This document shows, piece by piece, positions 10,651 through 22,578 of a stretch of 64,000 nucleotides of DNA (positions are counted from its first letter, which is position 1; each line of letters begins with the position of its first letter). The stretch is from Adiantum capillus-veneris. Its lineage: Eukaryota; Streptophyta; Polypodiopsida; Polypodiales; Pteridaceae. Location of the stretch: NCBI GenBank assembly GCA_014529385.2, contig CM043942.1, positions 48,156,244-48,220,243 of the forward strand, given 5' to 3'. The translations under genes and the position numbers were made by a program. The notes under the pieces are model-generated. The model was given only the letters and a program-made list of their open reading frames with translations. It was not told where the DNA came from and ran no database searches.

Positions 10651-11177
10651 AAAATGTATGCACAAACAAGTCTTGGGCTGATGTATGTGGTAGTAATGTG
10701 GTTTCTAATTCCTCACTCATGCAAGCTATGGTTCAAACAAAGAATGTTGAGAATGTAGATGTGGAGGAGTTGAAGGAACGGGAGCGACGTTCCAAGAACA
10801 TTGTTATTCGTGGAATTCCCGAAGAGAAGTTAGAGACACCTCCTTCTCTTGCCATTGTTATTGAAGATTTCTTCAAAACCCACTTTGGCATGTCCGGAGT
10901 TATGGTCTATGGAGCACATAGAGTGGGGAAGCAAGGAGCTCCTCGCTCGGGAGAACGGCCAATTGTATGCACCATGCCGGATGAGACCAAGCGAAAGATT
11001 ATCCTTGATAATAGTTGGATCTATTTGAGGAATACAAAATGTTTTGTATGTGAAGATCGCACTATTAAGCAACAAAATATGCGTCGCAAGGCATATGAGG
11101 AAAAGAATAATAAAAACAAGGAAATCTCTCATGAAGAAAATGTGCCCAAGGAGGGGGCAACTCTCTCAAGCAAATAG
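10647..11177 (+). CDS. LINE ORF1b, RRM-like RNA-binding part of ORF1
   Basis: A 176-residue protein. Around residues 48-115 it shows RRSKNIVIRGIPEEK, an acidic spacer, VYGAHRVGK and RPIVCTMPDETKRKIIL, the order seen in the RRM and C-terminal domain of L1-type ORF1 proteins (Transposase_22 family). A lysine-rich tail follows. Such a protein binds the element RNA in the cytoplasm. There is no CCHC knuckle, unlike many flowering-plant L1 ORF1 proteins. It overlaps ORF1a by ATGA. Its TAG stop at 11175-11177 lies in the same frame as ORF2, two codons before the first residue tracked for ORF2. Confidence 0.75.
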   Translation: MKNVCTNKSWADVCGSNVVSNSSLMQAMVQTKNVENVDVEELKERERRSKNIVIRGIPEEKLETPPSLAIVIEDFFKTHFGMSGVMVYGAHRVGKQGAPRSGERPIVCTMPDETKRKIILDNSWIYLRNTKCFVCEDRTIKQQNMRRKAYEEKNNKNKEISHEENVPKEGATLSSK

Positions 11178-14100
11178 GGATGCGTGACCTATGAGACCGA
11201 GTTACAATTGAAAATATGCTTTTGGAATTGTAATGGATACCCATGGAATGCGGGGGTTGGCATTGATGAACTAACAAGCAAAGCCGATGTTATACTTCTT
11301 GTTGAAACTTGGGAGCATGATACACAAAGGATTAACGGCTTGGAGGATTACAATATACATTCATTGATGTGGTCAAAGAATCTCAAGCAACAAAGAGGAC
11401 AAGGAGGGTTAGCATGTATGGTTAAGAAAGGATTGGAAGATTTTGTATCAATTGTGAAAGATGACAAGTACAAACGTTATGTATGGCTGAAAATTATGAC
11501 ACCAAAAAGAGCACCCATTTTTGTAGCCGGTTGCTACATTCCTCATCATGATTCTCCCTTTTATGCTTGCATGGATAGAGATCAACCATTTTCTGATTTG
11601 GAAGAGGACATTGCTTATTTCAAAGGTGAAGGTGATGTTATTGTATTTGGGGATATGAATGCTCGCACAAAAACATTGCAACATGATACTCAACAATTTG
11701 ATATGCCATACATTTCAAGGGAGTTGGAGGAAGTTCACTTGTATGATCGTACTTCAATGGATGAGAAAGAGCCGGATCACTATGGAAAGTTACTTTTACA
11801 CATGTGTAATAGCACGGGTATGCTCATTGCCAATGGTGTATCTTTGTGGAGTGGAACCAATGGATTTACATGTAGAAGACATAATGGGGATAGTGTGATT
11901 GACTATATGCTACTCTCTGAAGCCATCATGTATCACATAAAGAGTTTTATGTTTGGTCAATGGACCCCAGAATCCGACCATCGCACCTTATGTATGGACC
12001 TTTCATGTGGAGAAGCAACTAAGCATGATAATCTCAGCCAAAGGAAAGAGAAGTTATCACTATGTATGGATTTCAAACGGGCACCAATGTACATTGAAAT
12101 GGTTGAGCAAAAATTATGGATGACAAAGCTTCAATGTGATGCACCATTGGAAACTAAATGGGAAGCTTTCAAGAAAGCTATTTGTTCTTGTGCGAAAGAA
12201 TGCTTTGCCATAAAGCATCTCCATGGTATCAACAAAGATAGATCACGCAAAAGGTGGTTTGATAAAGAATGTCAAGATGCTCGAAAGTCCTTGATAAAGC
12301 TTGATGCAACTATGGACAAAGACAACTATCAAAGTCATTTGCATACATACAAGGCATTGATTCAAAAGAAGAGAAGAAGATGGGAAGTAAAGCAACAAGA
12401 ATTTCAAGTCCAAGAAAAGGCACATGTATGTGGAAGATTTTGGAGAAACTTGAGAGGCAAGCGGGTTGAGAATTTTGGTAACTTGAGTCTAGTGGATATG
12501 TACACACATTGTAGGCAATTATATGAGCAAGAAAATACTGAAAAAATGCCATTTTATGGTTCACTCCCATGTATGCCGTCTTTTTTTACTATTGAGGATG
12601 TATGCGGTGGGCTTGAAAAGTTGGCCACTCGCAAAGCGGGAGATCTTCAAGGTATCAAGCCGGAGATGATCAAATGGACGGGAGATTTTACCCATGAGTG
12701 GATGTGTGATATGTTCAACCTTGCACTTCAACATGGTATGCCTTATGATTGGAGTACTAATTGGGTTAAGCCTTTGCATAAAGGAGGGGATGTAAAGAAT
12801 GTAAGCAACTACCGGACTATAATGATTGGGTCTCTTATGGCAAAGTTATTTGGGTGCATAATGGAGATGAAATTGAGTGATTGGGTTGAAGAGAATGACA
12901 AGCGTGCAAAGGGACAAGCGGGTTTTCGTCGATGCCATAGCACCATTGATCATCTTGTCACTCTTCGTGTTCTCATGGAGGAAAGTCGGTTGAAAGGCAA
13001 GCGATTGTATTGTTGTTTTGTGGACTTTAAGAAAGCCTTTGATATGATTCCACGTAACAATTTGTGGAGAAGGATGGAAGAACTCCAAGTGCCAAGTGAG
13101 TTTATGCTTGCGGTTTCTCGAATCTATGAGAAGGTGATTTGTCAATTGCGCATGGGAAGAGAAATTTCAGAAATTTTTGTAAGCACTATTGGGGTTAAAC
13201 AAGGATGTCCATTGTCACCAACTCTCTTTGGTCTATGCATCGATCAATTGGAACAAATGGTACTTGACATTATGCAAGAAGAAGGCATTGAAGAGGTCAC
13301 TATTTGCAATGCGGTAATCATGCTTTTGTTGTATGCGGATGATGTAGTGCTTCTAGCACACACTTTAGAAGATGCACAAAAGCTTATGGTTGTCCTTGAG
13401 AACTTTTGCTTGCATAGTGGGCTGATTGTAAATGAATCCAAAACAAAGGTTATGCTTGTGAAAACCAACCATAAGGAGAAGCCATGCATTGTGTACAACA
13501 ACGAGACACTTGAAGTTGTTGAGAGCTTTAAGTACCTTGGCCTTGAGGTTCCATCCAATCACAAGTGGCATGAATGTGCTATGCTATGCGTCGTTTGAAG
13601 CGGGAAAGAGAGCATATTATGCATTTGAGAACATGTGTAATGCGGGAAACATAAAGTGTTGGGTTCTCAAGAAGTATCTTTTTGATGCATTGGTGACACC
13701 GGTTCTTCTTTATGGAGTTGAAGTGTGGGGTGGGAGCATCTCAAAGTCTACTTGGAAAGAGTTTGAGAATGTCCAAAAGCGTTTTCTTACAAACTTTCTC
13801 CAAGTTAAGACACAAACACCATATATGCTCTTACTTCTTGAGTCGGGATCTCTTCCAATTGAGGTTATGGGCATGGAAAGGGTTGTGGAGTACATGATAA
13901 AGATGCGTCAAAACCCCTCACATCGACTTCCTACAATTGCATGGGAAGCAAGCAAAAAAGTTCAAAAGACGCATAAAAGCAAGATATTGAGCACGGGATG
14001 GATGCAAGACATAAAGAAGTGGTTTGGGAGATGGGATGCATTACACTTGCTACATGATGTTTCAATTGACTCTCAAGTGAATGAAGCTTTTCTACAACGC

Positions 14101-14580
14101 CAATGTATTACGGCTTGGGAGAAATCCGGTGGGTCACGCTTCATACATTACACCACCTATATTGCCCCCAACTACAAAACCATGTTCTTCGCTGAGAGAG
14201 GAAATCGTACTCACACTTACATGCTTGAGCCTATTCCCTTGTCTGTGATACGCACTATCGCAGCAATTCGGCTTAGCTCCCATTTCCTTCGATGCGAGAT
14301 AGGGCGTTGGGGCAATGGAGAAGAGTCAAATCGATTGTGCACATTATGCTCACTACAAGTTTGAGAGTCTGAGTACCACACACTACTAGAGTGCTCAGCT
14401 TTTGATCACATCCGAACTTGCTTCTCTCACATTTTCAGCCATAACTTAGACCTACACACTTTCCTCTCCCAGCCAAAGTGTGGGCTCTCCATTGCGACTC
14501 TCATCACTACAATTTTGGAGCATCGAGAGTCACTCATCAGCCATACACATACTACATCACATGTAACTTTGGTCCCATAG
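11178..14580 (+). pseudogene. LINE ORF2: AP endonuclease, reverse transcriptase, CCHC finger
   Basis: In order: an apurinic/apyrimidinic-type endonuclease (residues about 10-270; FWNCNGYPW, LLVETW, VFGDMNART, SVIDYML, and SDHRTL carry the catalytic Asn, Glu, Asp and His), a linker, reverse transcriptase (NYRTIMIG, GQAGFRRCHSTIDH, CFVDFKKAFDMIPR, GVKQGCPLSP, LLYADDVVLL), a conserved tail and a C-terminal CCHC-like finger. No RNase H was seen. No ATG opens the frame; it is continuous with ORF1b across a TAG, so a fused or readthrough protein is possible. A 5-bp tandem duplication (ATGCT, near 13580) shifts the frame relative to copy 1; the second part is open to 14364, where CGA in copy 1 is TGA here. 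The final stop would be at 14578. Confidence 0.9.
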
Positions 14581-14669
14581 GTCATATATGACCTCCGAGG
14601 ACGATAATAAAATCTATCTATCTATCTCTCTCGCTCTATCTTTACTGAAAACTGAATATACTTTGTTGT

Positions 14670-15333
<664 letters not shown>

Positions 15334-15505
15334 TGAGGCGGTCCGGGGCGGGCGACAAGAAGAGTGGCCTCTAAGCACTTTTCTAGTCTCCCGTGCTGCT
15401 CAATTGGGTTGGGGTTGGAAAAAATAGCAAACACACACACAAACCCGCAACCTAACCCTACACAAATTTGGGGCACCACCTAGTTTTGGATACGAACTAG
15501 GACGC

Positions 15506-15605
<100 letters not shown>

Positions 15606-16255
15606 CGGGCTGCTTTGAAATGTTCGACAGTGATCAAGCAAACACAATTATATATGTAAGAAAAAGAGGGAAGGGGGAGGGGGTGCTTGTTGCACTAATA
15701 TCTTCTTACAAATCTGTCATGACCAATGAAAGTGAGATTAGTATTTGTTCAACATAGCTTGAGTAAATTACACCACAACACATCACAAGAAAAGCCACCC
15801 CAATCACTGTCTTAAAGCTAGAGGAGTCCTCTCCACCGTGTCGCCCTCTTACAGTATGTGGGATTTATGGCTAAATTGATGACAACAGCCAGAAAAAAGC
15901 TATCAAGAACTTAAAAAAAACACCAAGACACTTACACATCATTGTTGTCCATTACTCACGTTGGAGAGAGACAAAGTATCCAAGATTACTCCAAATCCAC
16001 CCTCCTTGATTCAACAAATGTTGGGCTTACACTAGTAGGAGAAATGATAGATTTCCTACTCTCAATTGAATGATCACTCTCTCTTACAATGGCATAGAGC
16101 TCCCTTGCTAATCATCCCTAATACAACACATACATATGCATAAGACAATGAGCTTCCACTCAAGAGCTCCTTCTAGAGAGGTTGAGCTTGAATTCTCAAG
16201 CTATAACATAGTGCTCTTGCTTATGGCTCCCCCCCTTTTGTGCTAGCTACACCCT

Positions 16256-16265
16256 CCTTTTATAG
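16256..16265 (-). promoter_or_regulatory. LTR TATA box (3' LTR copy)
   Basis: Minus strand CTATAAAAGG in a C/T-poor context, identical in the other LTR. It is the best promoter candidate in the LTR and would start transcription toward the internal region when in the upstream LTR. Confidence 0.6.
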
Positions 16266-17984
16266 CAATTTTGAAGGCTAGGGTTACTCCTCTGACCATG
16301 GTTGGGTTAGATTTTCAGCACTTATCTAATTTCTTTTGCTTGGAATTATCAAGAAGTTGGTGTGGATAGATGAAGAAGAGAGAGAGGAGAGAAGTGGAGG
16401 TGATAGGACTTTTCATAGTAGATTAGTGTTAGTAAATTAGTAGAGTTAGTATTTTTATTGATTTAAAAATGGAATTGGATATTTACAGTGGGAGTATCCA
16501 TGTAGGATACAAATAAGGAAGAAAAAACTCTTAATAGGTAAGAAAACATGGATTTCTTACAATGTTGATGCTCCAAGAGTTTTGAGTAGGGTCAATTTTG
16601 ACGCTTGTTGACGGTCCACTAGCTTTGACGGTACATTTTTTCTCCACTCTTGACCTTCCTTGGAAGCCAAGGTAAGTAAACATGAGTAATCAATCGCCAT
16701 GATGCTGTCTTTCAAGAGAAGAGGCTAAATTTTGTGGTTTTTTTGATAGATATTAGTAATATGGAAGAGGAAAAATGAGACTATGTGGTCAATTTTGGAA
16801 TGGAAGTGTGTGTAGGAGACATGAATTCACCATGGTTTCTCTTATTCTTCAAGGTTGAGAAGAAGGTGAGTAGGGTGCAGAGAGGAGTGGTGAGAGAGGT
16901 GGGGATGATGAGTGGAGAAGTGTGTGTGAAAGAGGAAAATGATAAAGTGGAAGAGGGAGTGTGGCTGCATAGCATGGGCAAACTGGGGTCCACCAATAAA
17001 ATCATAGCTCATAGCTCGTAGCTCAAAAGAATATGAAAAAATTTGAGGTAAAAGTTCAGCTCACGAGCTACAACTTTTGTTGTATCACCTTTTCAAATTC
17101 GGGGAGCATGTGATCTTTAAAAATTCAGCAACCTTTTTCTTCCACTGCACAAAGTCCTTGTGAGGTCCTTCTTTGGATGATTCTTTTGAATACCTCCAAG
17201 AGTGAGCCTCCCATAGTGCATGCATGCATGCCACATACCCTTGACCTTATTTGGTAGGTCTATAATTGAAGATATTGTTGAGATCATGATATAAGTGAAT
17301 AGTACAACTAAGAAAATCAAATATTGAGGGGTCTAAAAAGATATGTACATGTCAAATATAAATAATATAGGTGGAAAAAATATAAAGGGGTCAAAATAAA
17401 TGTCTCTCATTATAAGCCTACCATAAAAAGATGAATATTTTGGTGGTCTAATTTATGAGAGTAATAGAGAATAGATGTAGGAAGGAAAAAATGACAATAG
17501 TGAAAAAATATACACATAAATAAACTAGTTTCTTTTGGATTTTTGTTGGGATGGAGTTAGACCAAAAATAAGAGAAGCTTGCATGAAATTATTTTTATAT
17601 GGAATAAAGAGTATGCAAAATGGTAAGAAAAAATATGGCAATGTTGAGTCAATGTACATAGCATAAATAACACACGATAGGTAGAAATATTTAAATAAAT
17701 ACCAAAATAATTATGAAAAATCCTTTTATTTAGGCCCTATATACAATGAAATATTTACACACAAATGGGCCATAATATATTTTATTTTTTTGATTTTATT
17801 TAATTTTTTGGCTCAACTAGCCCAGTGACTAGCTAGCTGAGGGTTTTTAAGAAAATATGGAGAAAGTCCCTAACTCACACGCCTTTGTACAGTGAAATGG
17901 TAGGGATAACGAAAATGTTTGAGTGATTTGATAGGGTGAGGTAGCTTACTATGGCAATTATGGAAAGCCGAAAAACGGCTATCA

Positions 17985-17998
17985 TTAGCCCTCCCCCA
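17985..17998 (-). other. Polypurine tract of the Tat-like element
   Basis: Minus strand GGGGGAGGGC followed by TAA and then TGATAGCC, the LTR start. This is the primer site for plus-strand DNA synthesis. The same sequence borders the other LTR at 26547-26560, showing that a second internal region once continued there. Confidence 0.75.
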
Positions 17999-18012
17999 GG
18001 ATGATGGTATAT

Positions 18013-18495
18013 TCATGTACCATCATAGAGCATCTTTTCCAAAGAGAGTACTTTAGAGTCCTTGACGAGATCTTCATTGTTTGGCCCCTCAAAATTTTGG
18101 CTGGAGTTACACTCATGCTTCATGTAACAATACTTACATGAGACAGCTGCCCTTTGATAGATCTTTGGTAGATCCTTTGGTAGAAGGCGACTCAAATAGG
18201 GCTTCAAGCGATAACCATTTACCTTCCTAGAGTGCTCTTTCCCATTCAAGTCCATAAGTTGATAGTAACTTGAATTGAAAGCCTTCTTAACTATGTATGG
18301 CCCCTGCCATCTAGTTTCAAATTTGGCATCAAAACGATTATCGAGTCGATTGTCATACCTTAGCACAAGATCTCCTTCATTGATTCCTTTGTCCTTTAGT
18401 TTCTTTTCAAGCTTCTTCTTCGCCTGCGTAGCTTTCCTCTTGTAGCACTCGTATACTGCTTCTCTTTTCCACTCAAGCTCAGCTAAGGTAAGAAG
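18013..18495 (-). pseudogene. Tat-like integrase C-terminal tail
   Basis: Continues the integrase in another frame after a break near 18496. The frame 18366-18013 reads DNRFDAKFETRWQGPYIVKK, then SSYYQLMDLNGKEHSRKVNG and RLKPYL, the SH3-like C-terminal domain common to gypsy integrases (RWQGPY core, ending in K/R-P-Y). About 60 extra residues follow with several Cys (CKYCYMKHEC). A nearly identical copy lies at 26575-26905. Confidence 0.8.
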
Positions 18496-20172
18496 TCAAT
18501 CCATCCATGCTTCTTGATCATCTTGTGCTGTTTTTCCATGAATTCGCATTGTTGGAATGTTGAGCTCAATTGGTTGTAAAGCCTCTTGACCATAGACCAA
18601 GTGAAATGGTGTAAACTTCGTGGCTTCCCTATATGTGGTTCGATATGCCCACAAGGCACCATCCAAGAAGTCATCCCACAACTTTGACTTGTTTCTCACC
18701 ATATTTCTAATGATGCCTACAATGACACCATTAGCTTTTTCTACCAGACCATTGGATTGGGGATAGTAGGGTGTCCTATGACGATGTAGAATGTGAAGTT
18801 CTTCACAGACTTCTGTGAGCAAGCCCTTTCTAAACCCTGGACCATTATCAGAAACAATCTCCAAAGGTGTGTCAAATCTACAACAAATGTGAGTGTAGAC
18901 AAATTTGCTCACTGTCCTCTCATTTACCTTTGCCGCACTTTGTGCTTCCACCCACCTAGTCATATAGTCTACAACCTCTAGAATGTAGAGTTTACCATTT
19001 TTTGTCCTAGGGAGAGGATCCCTAGCATCAATGCCCCACTTTTCAAAGGGTCCATTTGCAAGCACGATTTGCCTTGGACCATAAACCAATCTTCTATTCC
19101 CATTTACCTGACAATTGTGAAAACTTTTGCACCAATGTTGGACATCCACATGTAGACTTGGCCAAACATACCCTGCAAGAAAAATCTTCTTCACAGTTAA
19201 CTCTTGGGAAAAATGAACACCACATGCCTCTTCATGCAAACCTTTTAGAATGGCTGGAATTTCCTTGATAGTTGGTACTCTTCTGCACACTTGATCCTTT
19301 CCTCTTTGATAGAGGGATCCTTCTAGAAAGAGATAAGCGCTTGCCTTTTTCATGAGTCTCCTCTTCTGAGCCTTCGTGAAGTCTTGTGGAAACTCACCCT
19401 CCAAAATGTAGCTAATAATGGGAGTCAATGACTCCAATCCCTGGTATCTCGGTTGCTTGACAGTTGCTGCCACCATGATGACCTGCACTTCTTTCTCAAC
19501 ACATGTAACTGCTTGTTGTGCAAGTAAATCGGCATCTTCATTTTGTTTCCTAGGAATATGATATAGTTGCACTTCTTCAAACTGATTAAACATCCTACAA
19601 ATGGCATGAACTTTTGTCCTTAAGCTTTCATTCTTGCATGCCCAAATGCCTAAAATTTTCTTCACAATGAGAAGTGCATCCCCTTTTACCATGAGACATT
19701 GTATACCTTGGCCAATGCATATCTTTAAACCATGAAGTAGCGTGTCGTATTCTGGTTCATTGTTGCTAGTTGAACCTGGTAGATTGACCTTCTCTTTCAT
19801 GACCACCTCTCCACTTGGGTTGAGCAATATTAGCCCTCCCCCTGCTTTTCCTGTGGCTTGTCGAAAAGCTCCATCAAAGAACAAGGTAAAAGCATTAGGA
19901 ATACTTTTAGGTGGTGGCAATGGTAGGGTCTTTACTTCAGGCACCTTAATCTCCTTCTCATGTACCCTATAAGTAAGGATCCCTGCCAATTGTGCACGCA
20001 CACTATCTTCTACCTTGAAAGAGTATTGGAACTCTTGCAATTCCATAATCCACTTTGAGATCCTAGTGCTAAGATTCATTTGAGATGACACCCAAGGAAA
20101 TAAATTTTCTGCAGTGAGAATTACAAAAGGTTTTGGTAGCAAGTAGCATCTAAACTTTCTCACCGCAAACAT
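18496..20172 (-). pseudogene. Tat-like pol: RNase H end, second RNase H, integrase
   Basis: The longest open frame of the element (558 residues). It starts in the last part of the first RNase H (FRCYLLPKPF; LSTRISKWIMELQEF). Residues about 93-225 form a second, archaeal-type RNase H (TLFFDGAFRQATGKAGGG, SNNEPEYDTLLHGL, VKGDALLIVKK, NEDADLLAQQA: acidic residues D, E, D and D are visible). Residues about 300-345 hold the H2C2 finger (HFSQE; CKSFHNC) and 370-540 the integrase core (GIDARDP, VSDNGPGF, NGLVEKANG: D, D, E). The dual RNase H places it in the Tat branch. It is separated from upstream and downstream parts by frame breaks. Confidence 0.9.
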
Positions 20173-21122
20173 GAGAGAGAAAGCATCATGAGTTCTGCCT
20201 CCGTGTAGCCTCTCTCCAAAGCATTCATGACCCTACTAGCAAAGTAGATGGGTCGTATCCTGGTACTGTGGGGATCTTGTTGTAATAAAACTGCACCAAT
20301 TGTTTCCTTCCCAACACTAGAGCTAACAAAGAATGTGTACTCCCAACAAGGAGGCATGAGTATTGGTAGCTCTGACAAAAAGACTTTAATGTTATAAAAG
20401 TACTCTTCAAGCTCATAAGACCATGAAAATTCTACTTGTTGTGTAAACTTTTGCAAAGGATGAAGCAACTCCGAAGCTAAGTGAATAAAGCGTGACATAT
20501 ACTTCACCTTTTGAATGAATGAGATGACCTCTTTGAGATTCTTGGGTGATGTGAGCTCAATAAGAGCCTTTGCCTTTGAAGGATCCACCTCAATGCCTTT
20601 ATAGGAAACCTTGTGACCAAGCAAGATCACTTCATCCTCACCTATGTGACACTTGTCGGGGTTGAGTTGACCTCCCATGTCGTAGAGCTTCTTTAAACCT
20701 TCTTCTACCCTTTGAAGATGCAATGATTTTGAGCTATAAATGCAAAAATCATCAATAAAAACCCTAATGGACTTCCCAAAGAATGCTTAAAACACCATGT
20801 TCATGAAGCGTTAGAAAGTTGCAGGAGCATTTGTCAGACCAAATGGCATGACTCTAAAAGAATAACAACCCCAAGGAGTGATGAAGGTTGTTTTCAACTG
20901 ATCTTCCAATGCGATACCTATTTGAAAGTAACCCGAGTAGCCATCACACACAATGTACTTTTCATGAGCAGCTACCTCGTTTAGTATCTCATCTTGAAAT
21001 GGGAGGGAAAAGTGATCTCTTTTTGTTGCCTCATTGAGTGGACGGTAATCCACACACACCCTCCACTTGCCATTTTTCTTAGGAGTGACAACAACGGGAG
21101 AGACCCACTCTGAATTCTCCAC
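20160..21122 (-). pseudogene. Tat-like reverse transcriptase and first RNase H
   Basis: Two open pieces. 21122-20811 holds the RT fingers and palm start (SEWVSPVVVTPKKNGKWR, VDYRPLN, FQIGIALEDQLKTTF, MPFGLTNAPATF). After a stop and further stops the catalytic motif FIDDFCIYS is seen at about 20735-20761. 20723-20160 has the RT thumb (PDKCHIG, LLGHKVS, ALIELTSP) and the start of RNase H (ILMPPCWEYTFFVSSS, AVLLQQD, RPIYFASR, YTEAELMMLSL). The stops make it inactive. It converts genomic RNA to DNA in intact relatives. Confidence 0.88.
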
Positions 21123-21236
21123 TGGATAAATGAAACCTACTGCTAGAAGCTTTTTACCTCCTTGAGTAAATCCTGCTCCTTAATGACTCCTAGACTTCAT
21201 AGCTTCTGAGCCTTAGGTGTGGCCTCTGGCTTTAAC

Positions 21237-21470
21237 TCAATTGTGTTGAACAGTATCTACTCCACGCACATCGGTGTAGTCTTTAGAAAAAATCCTAGGA
21301 AATTTCCTTAACACACCTTTGAGATCCTCTCTTTCATCCTTTGTAAGTGTTGTAGATAACATACCTTCTAGCATTCTTTCATGTTCCACTTTTTGTTTTT
21401 CTTGGGAACCTACCTCTTCCAAACGTGGGCAAGAGGTCTCTTGGTTGTTTGGCTTAAACCTTACCCCCAT
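21237..21470 (-). pseudogene. Protease-RT linker of the Tat-like pol
   Basis: 77-residue open piece ending in a segment typical of the region just before gypsy RT (LKGVLRKFPRIFSKDYTDVRGVD). Between it and the RT frame (21123-21236) the reading is broken but the order is preserved. Confidence 0.6.
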
Positions 21471-21536
21471 GAGTTTGATGGAAGACTCCTCTTCAGTAAT
21501 GCTACCGCTACTTTCTCCTTCTGAAGTGCTATCGGT

Positions 21537-22154
21537 CTAGCCTTCCTCCGTCTCACTTTGAGATGATTCTTCATGGAGCTCCTCTTGGCGTTGCTCCTTC
21601 ATGTCAAAGAAAACCTTCTTATGATTGTCATTCTTGCAAATTAGCTTTCCACTCTCCCAATCCTGCAAAGCTTGCATTTTCATTAGCCATGGTCTCCCTA
21701 GGATAAATGGGTAACCATTTCCTTTCGTAGACATAACATAAAAATCCACTGCCTTCTTAATGCCAAAGGCCTCTACAAAAACATTTTTACAAATGCCTAC
21801 ACACCTAGCTTTGCTATTGTTTTCCATCTTGACTTTAATTTCAGGTGTCTCATGGATGTGCATGCCTAGTTTTTGCATGAGTCCCTCTGTCATGATGCAA
21901 ATTTGTGCACCCCCATCCACTAGACCTTTCCTAACCAATCTTCCTTTGATGTAACAATCTAGCACAGGTGTAATATCCTCATTCATTTCAACATGTGCAA
22001 TGTTTACAACAGGAACACTCTCTTTTACCTTTCTTCTAGTGCTAACTGCCTTTGTTAAGTCCCTCCTAACTTGTGGGCATAATGCAAGAAACTGAGGCCA
22101 TGAGATATCAGGACCCTTACCTCTCATGTCTTCCAATAGGTTGTATGGAGCCAT
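21537..22154 (-). pseudogene. Tat-like aspartic protease (retropepsin)
   Basis: 205-residue frame. After an N-terminal helical part it shows VLDCYIKGRLVRKGLVDGGAQ, the position of the catalytic D-S/T-G triplet, then a flap-like stretch and YPFILGRPWLMKMQA near the end of the fold. The triplet here is DGG, lacking the usual Ser or Thr after Asp. Retropepsins act as dimers to cut Gag-Pol. The change may be inactivating or a tolerated variant; one copy cannot tell. An acidic C-terminal tail leads toward RT. Confidence 0.8.
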
Positions 22155-22504
22155 ACCATGTCCAAGAGTGAATTCTTGGAGATTGATACGACGTCGAGTC
22201 CTCTTAGTTTCCTTGGTCTCCTTTGCCTTCTTTTCTCATCCATGATCACTTTGTGACGTGACTCCTTCTTTCTCCCTCCCTTTTCCACGGCCACGCTTAA
22301 TGCCATTTGCTTCCATGTCAACCTGTTTTGAATTTTTCACCTCCACCACATGCACATTTGGGTCTGGCAAAGGTGGAACTCCTTCCACTCCTTGTGGAGG
22401 TGGTCTTGCTCCATTTGGCCTTTGTAGACCATGGTTGCTGACTATTTCCTTCACCTGCATTCATCACTGGGTAATTCAAGTTAGGTCTCCGTGGCTCCCA
22501 CGGG

Positions 22505-22578
22505 GCCAAGGACAATTATGACATCCATGTCCAGACTTACCGCAATTCCAACATTGCAAGACTCTCCTAGGTCGTGAA
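22505..22578 (-). pseudogene. Gag CCHC zinc knuckle, out of frame
   Basis: Directly after the gag frame, in another frame, the minus strand reads QCWNCGKSGHGCHNCPW, a CX2CX4HX4C knuckle that binds nucleic acid in nucleocapsids. A small indel must separate it from gag. The stretch down to 22155 has only Lys/Arg-rich open pieces without a recognised domain. Confidence 0.75.

Larger units (their letters stand above)
9994..14633 (+). mobile_element. Near full-length LINE (copy 2)
   Basis: Non-LTR retrotransposon with a 5' untranslated leader (about 9994-10227), two ORF1 frames, ORF2 (endonuclease and RT) and a 3' end of GACGATAATAAAATCTATC plus a short CTAT/CT tail. It starts against a (CT)n tract. 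It is the sister of the truncated copy at 6063-7480. Three defects are visible relative to that copy or to a continuous reading: a stop between ORF1b and ORF2, a 5-bp duplication near 13580 and a stop at 14362. The clade was not assigned; the apurinic endonuclease and absence of an obvious RNase H are consistent with several LINE clades. Confidence 0.9.

Noticed and set aside
16785-17021. ORF on the plus strand repeated at 25345-25566
   Set aside because: The repetition is explained by the two LTRs; composition is Val/Gly/Lys-rich with no motif, and it runs against the element's direction.
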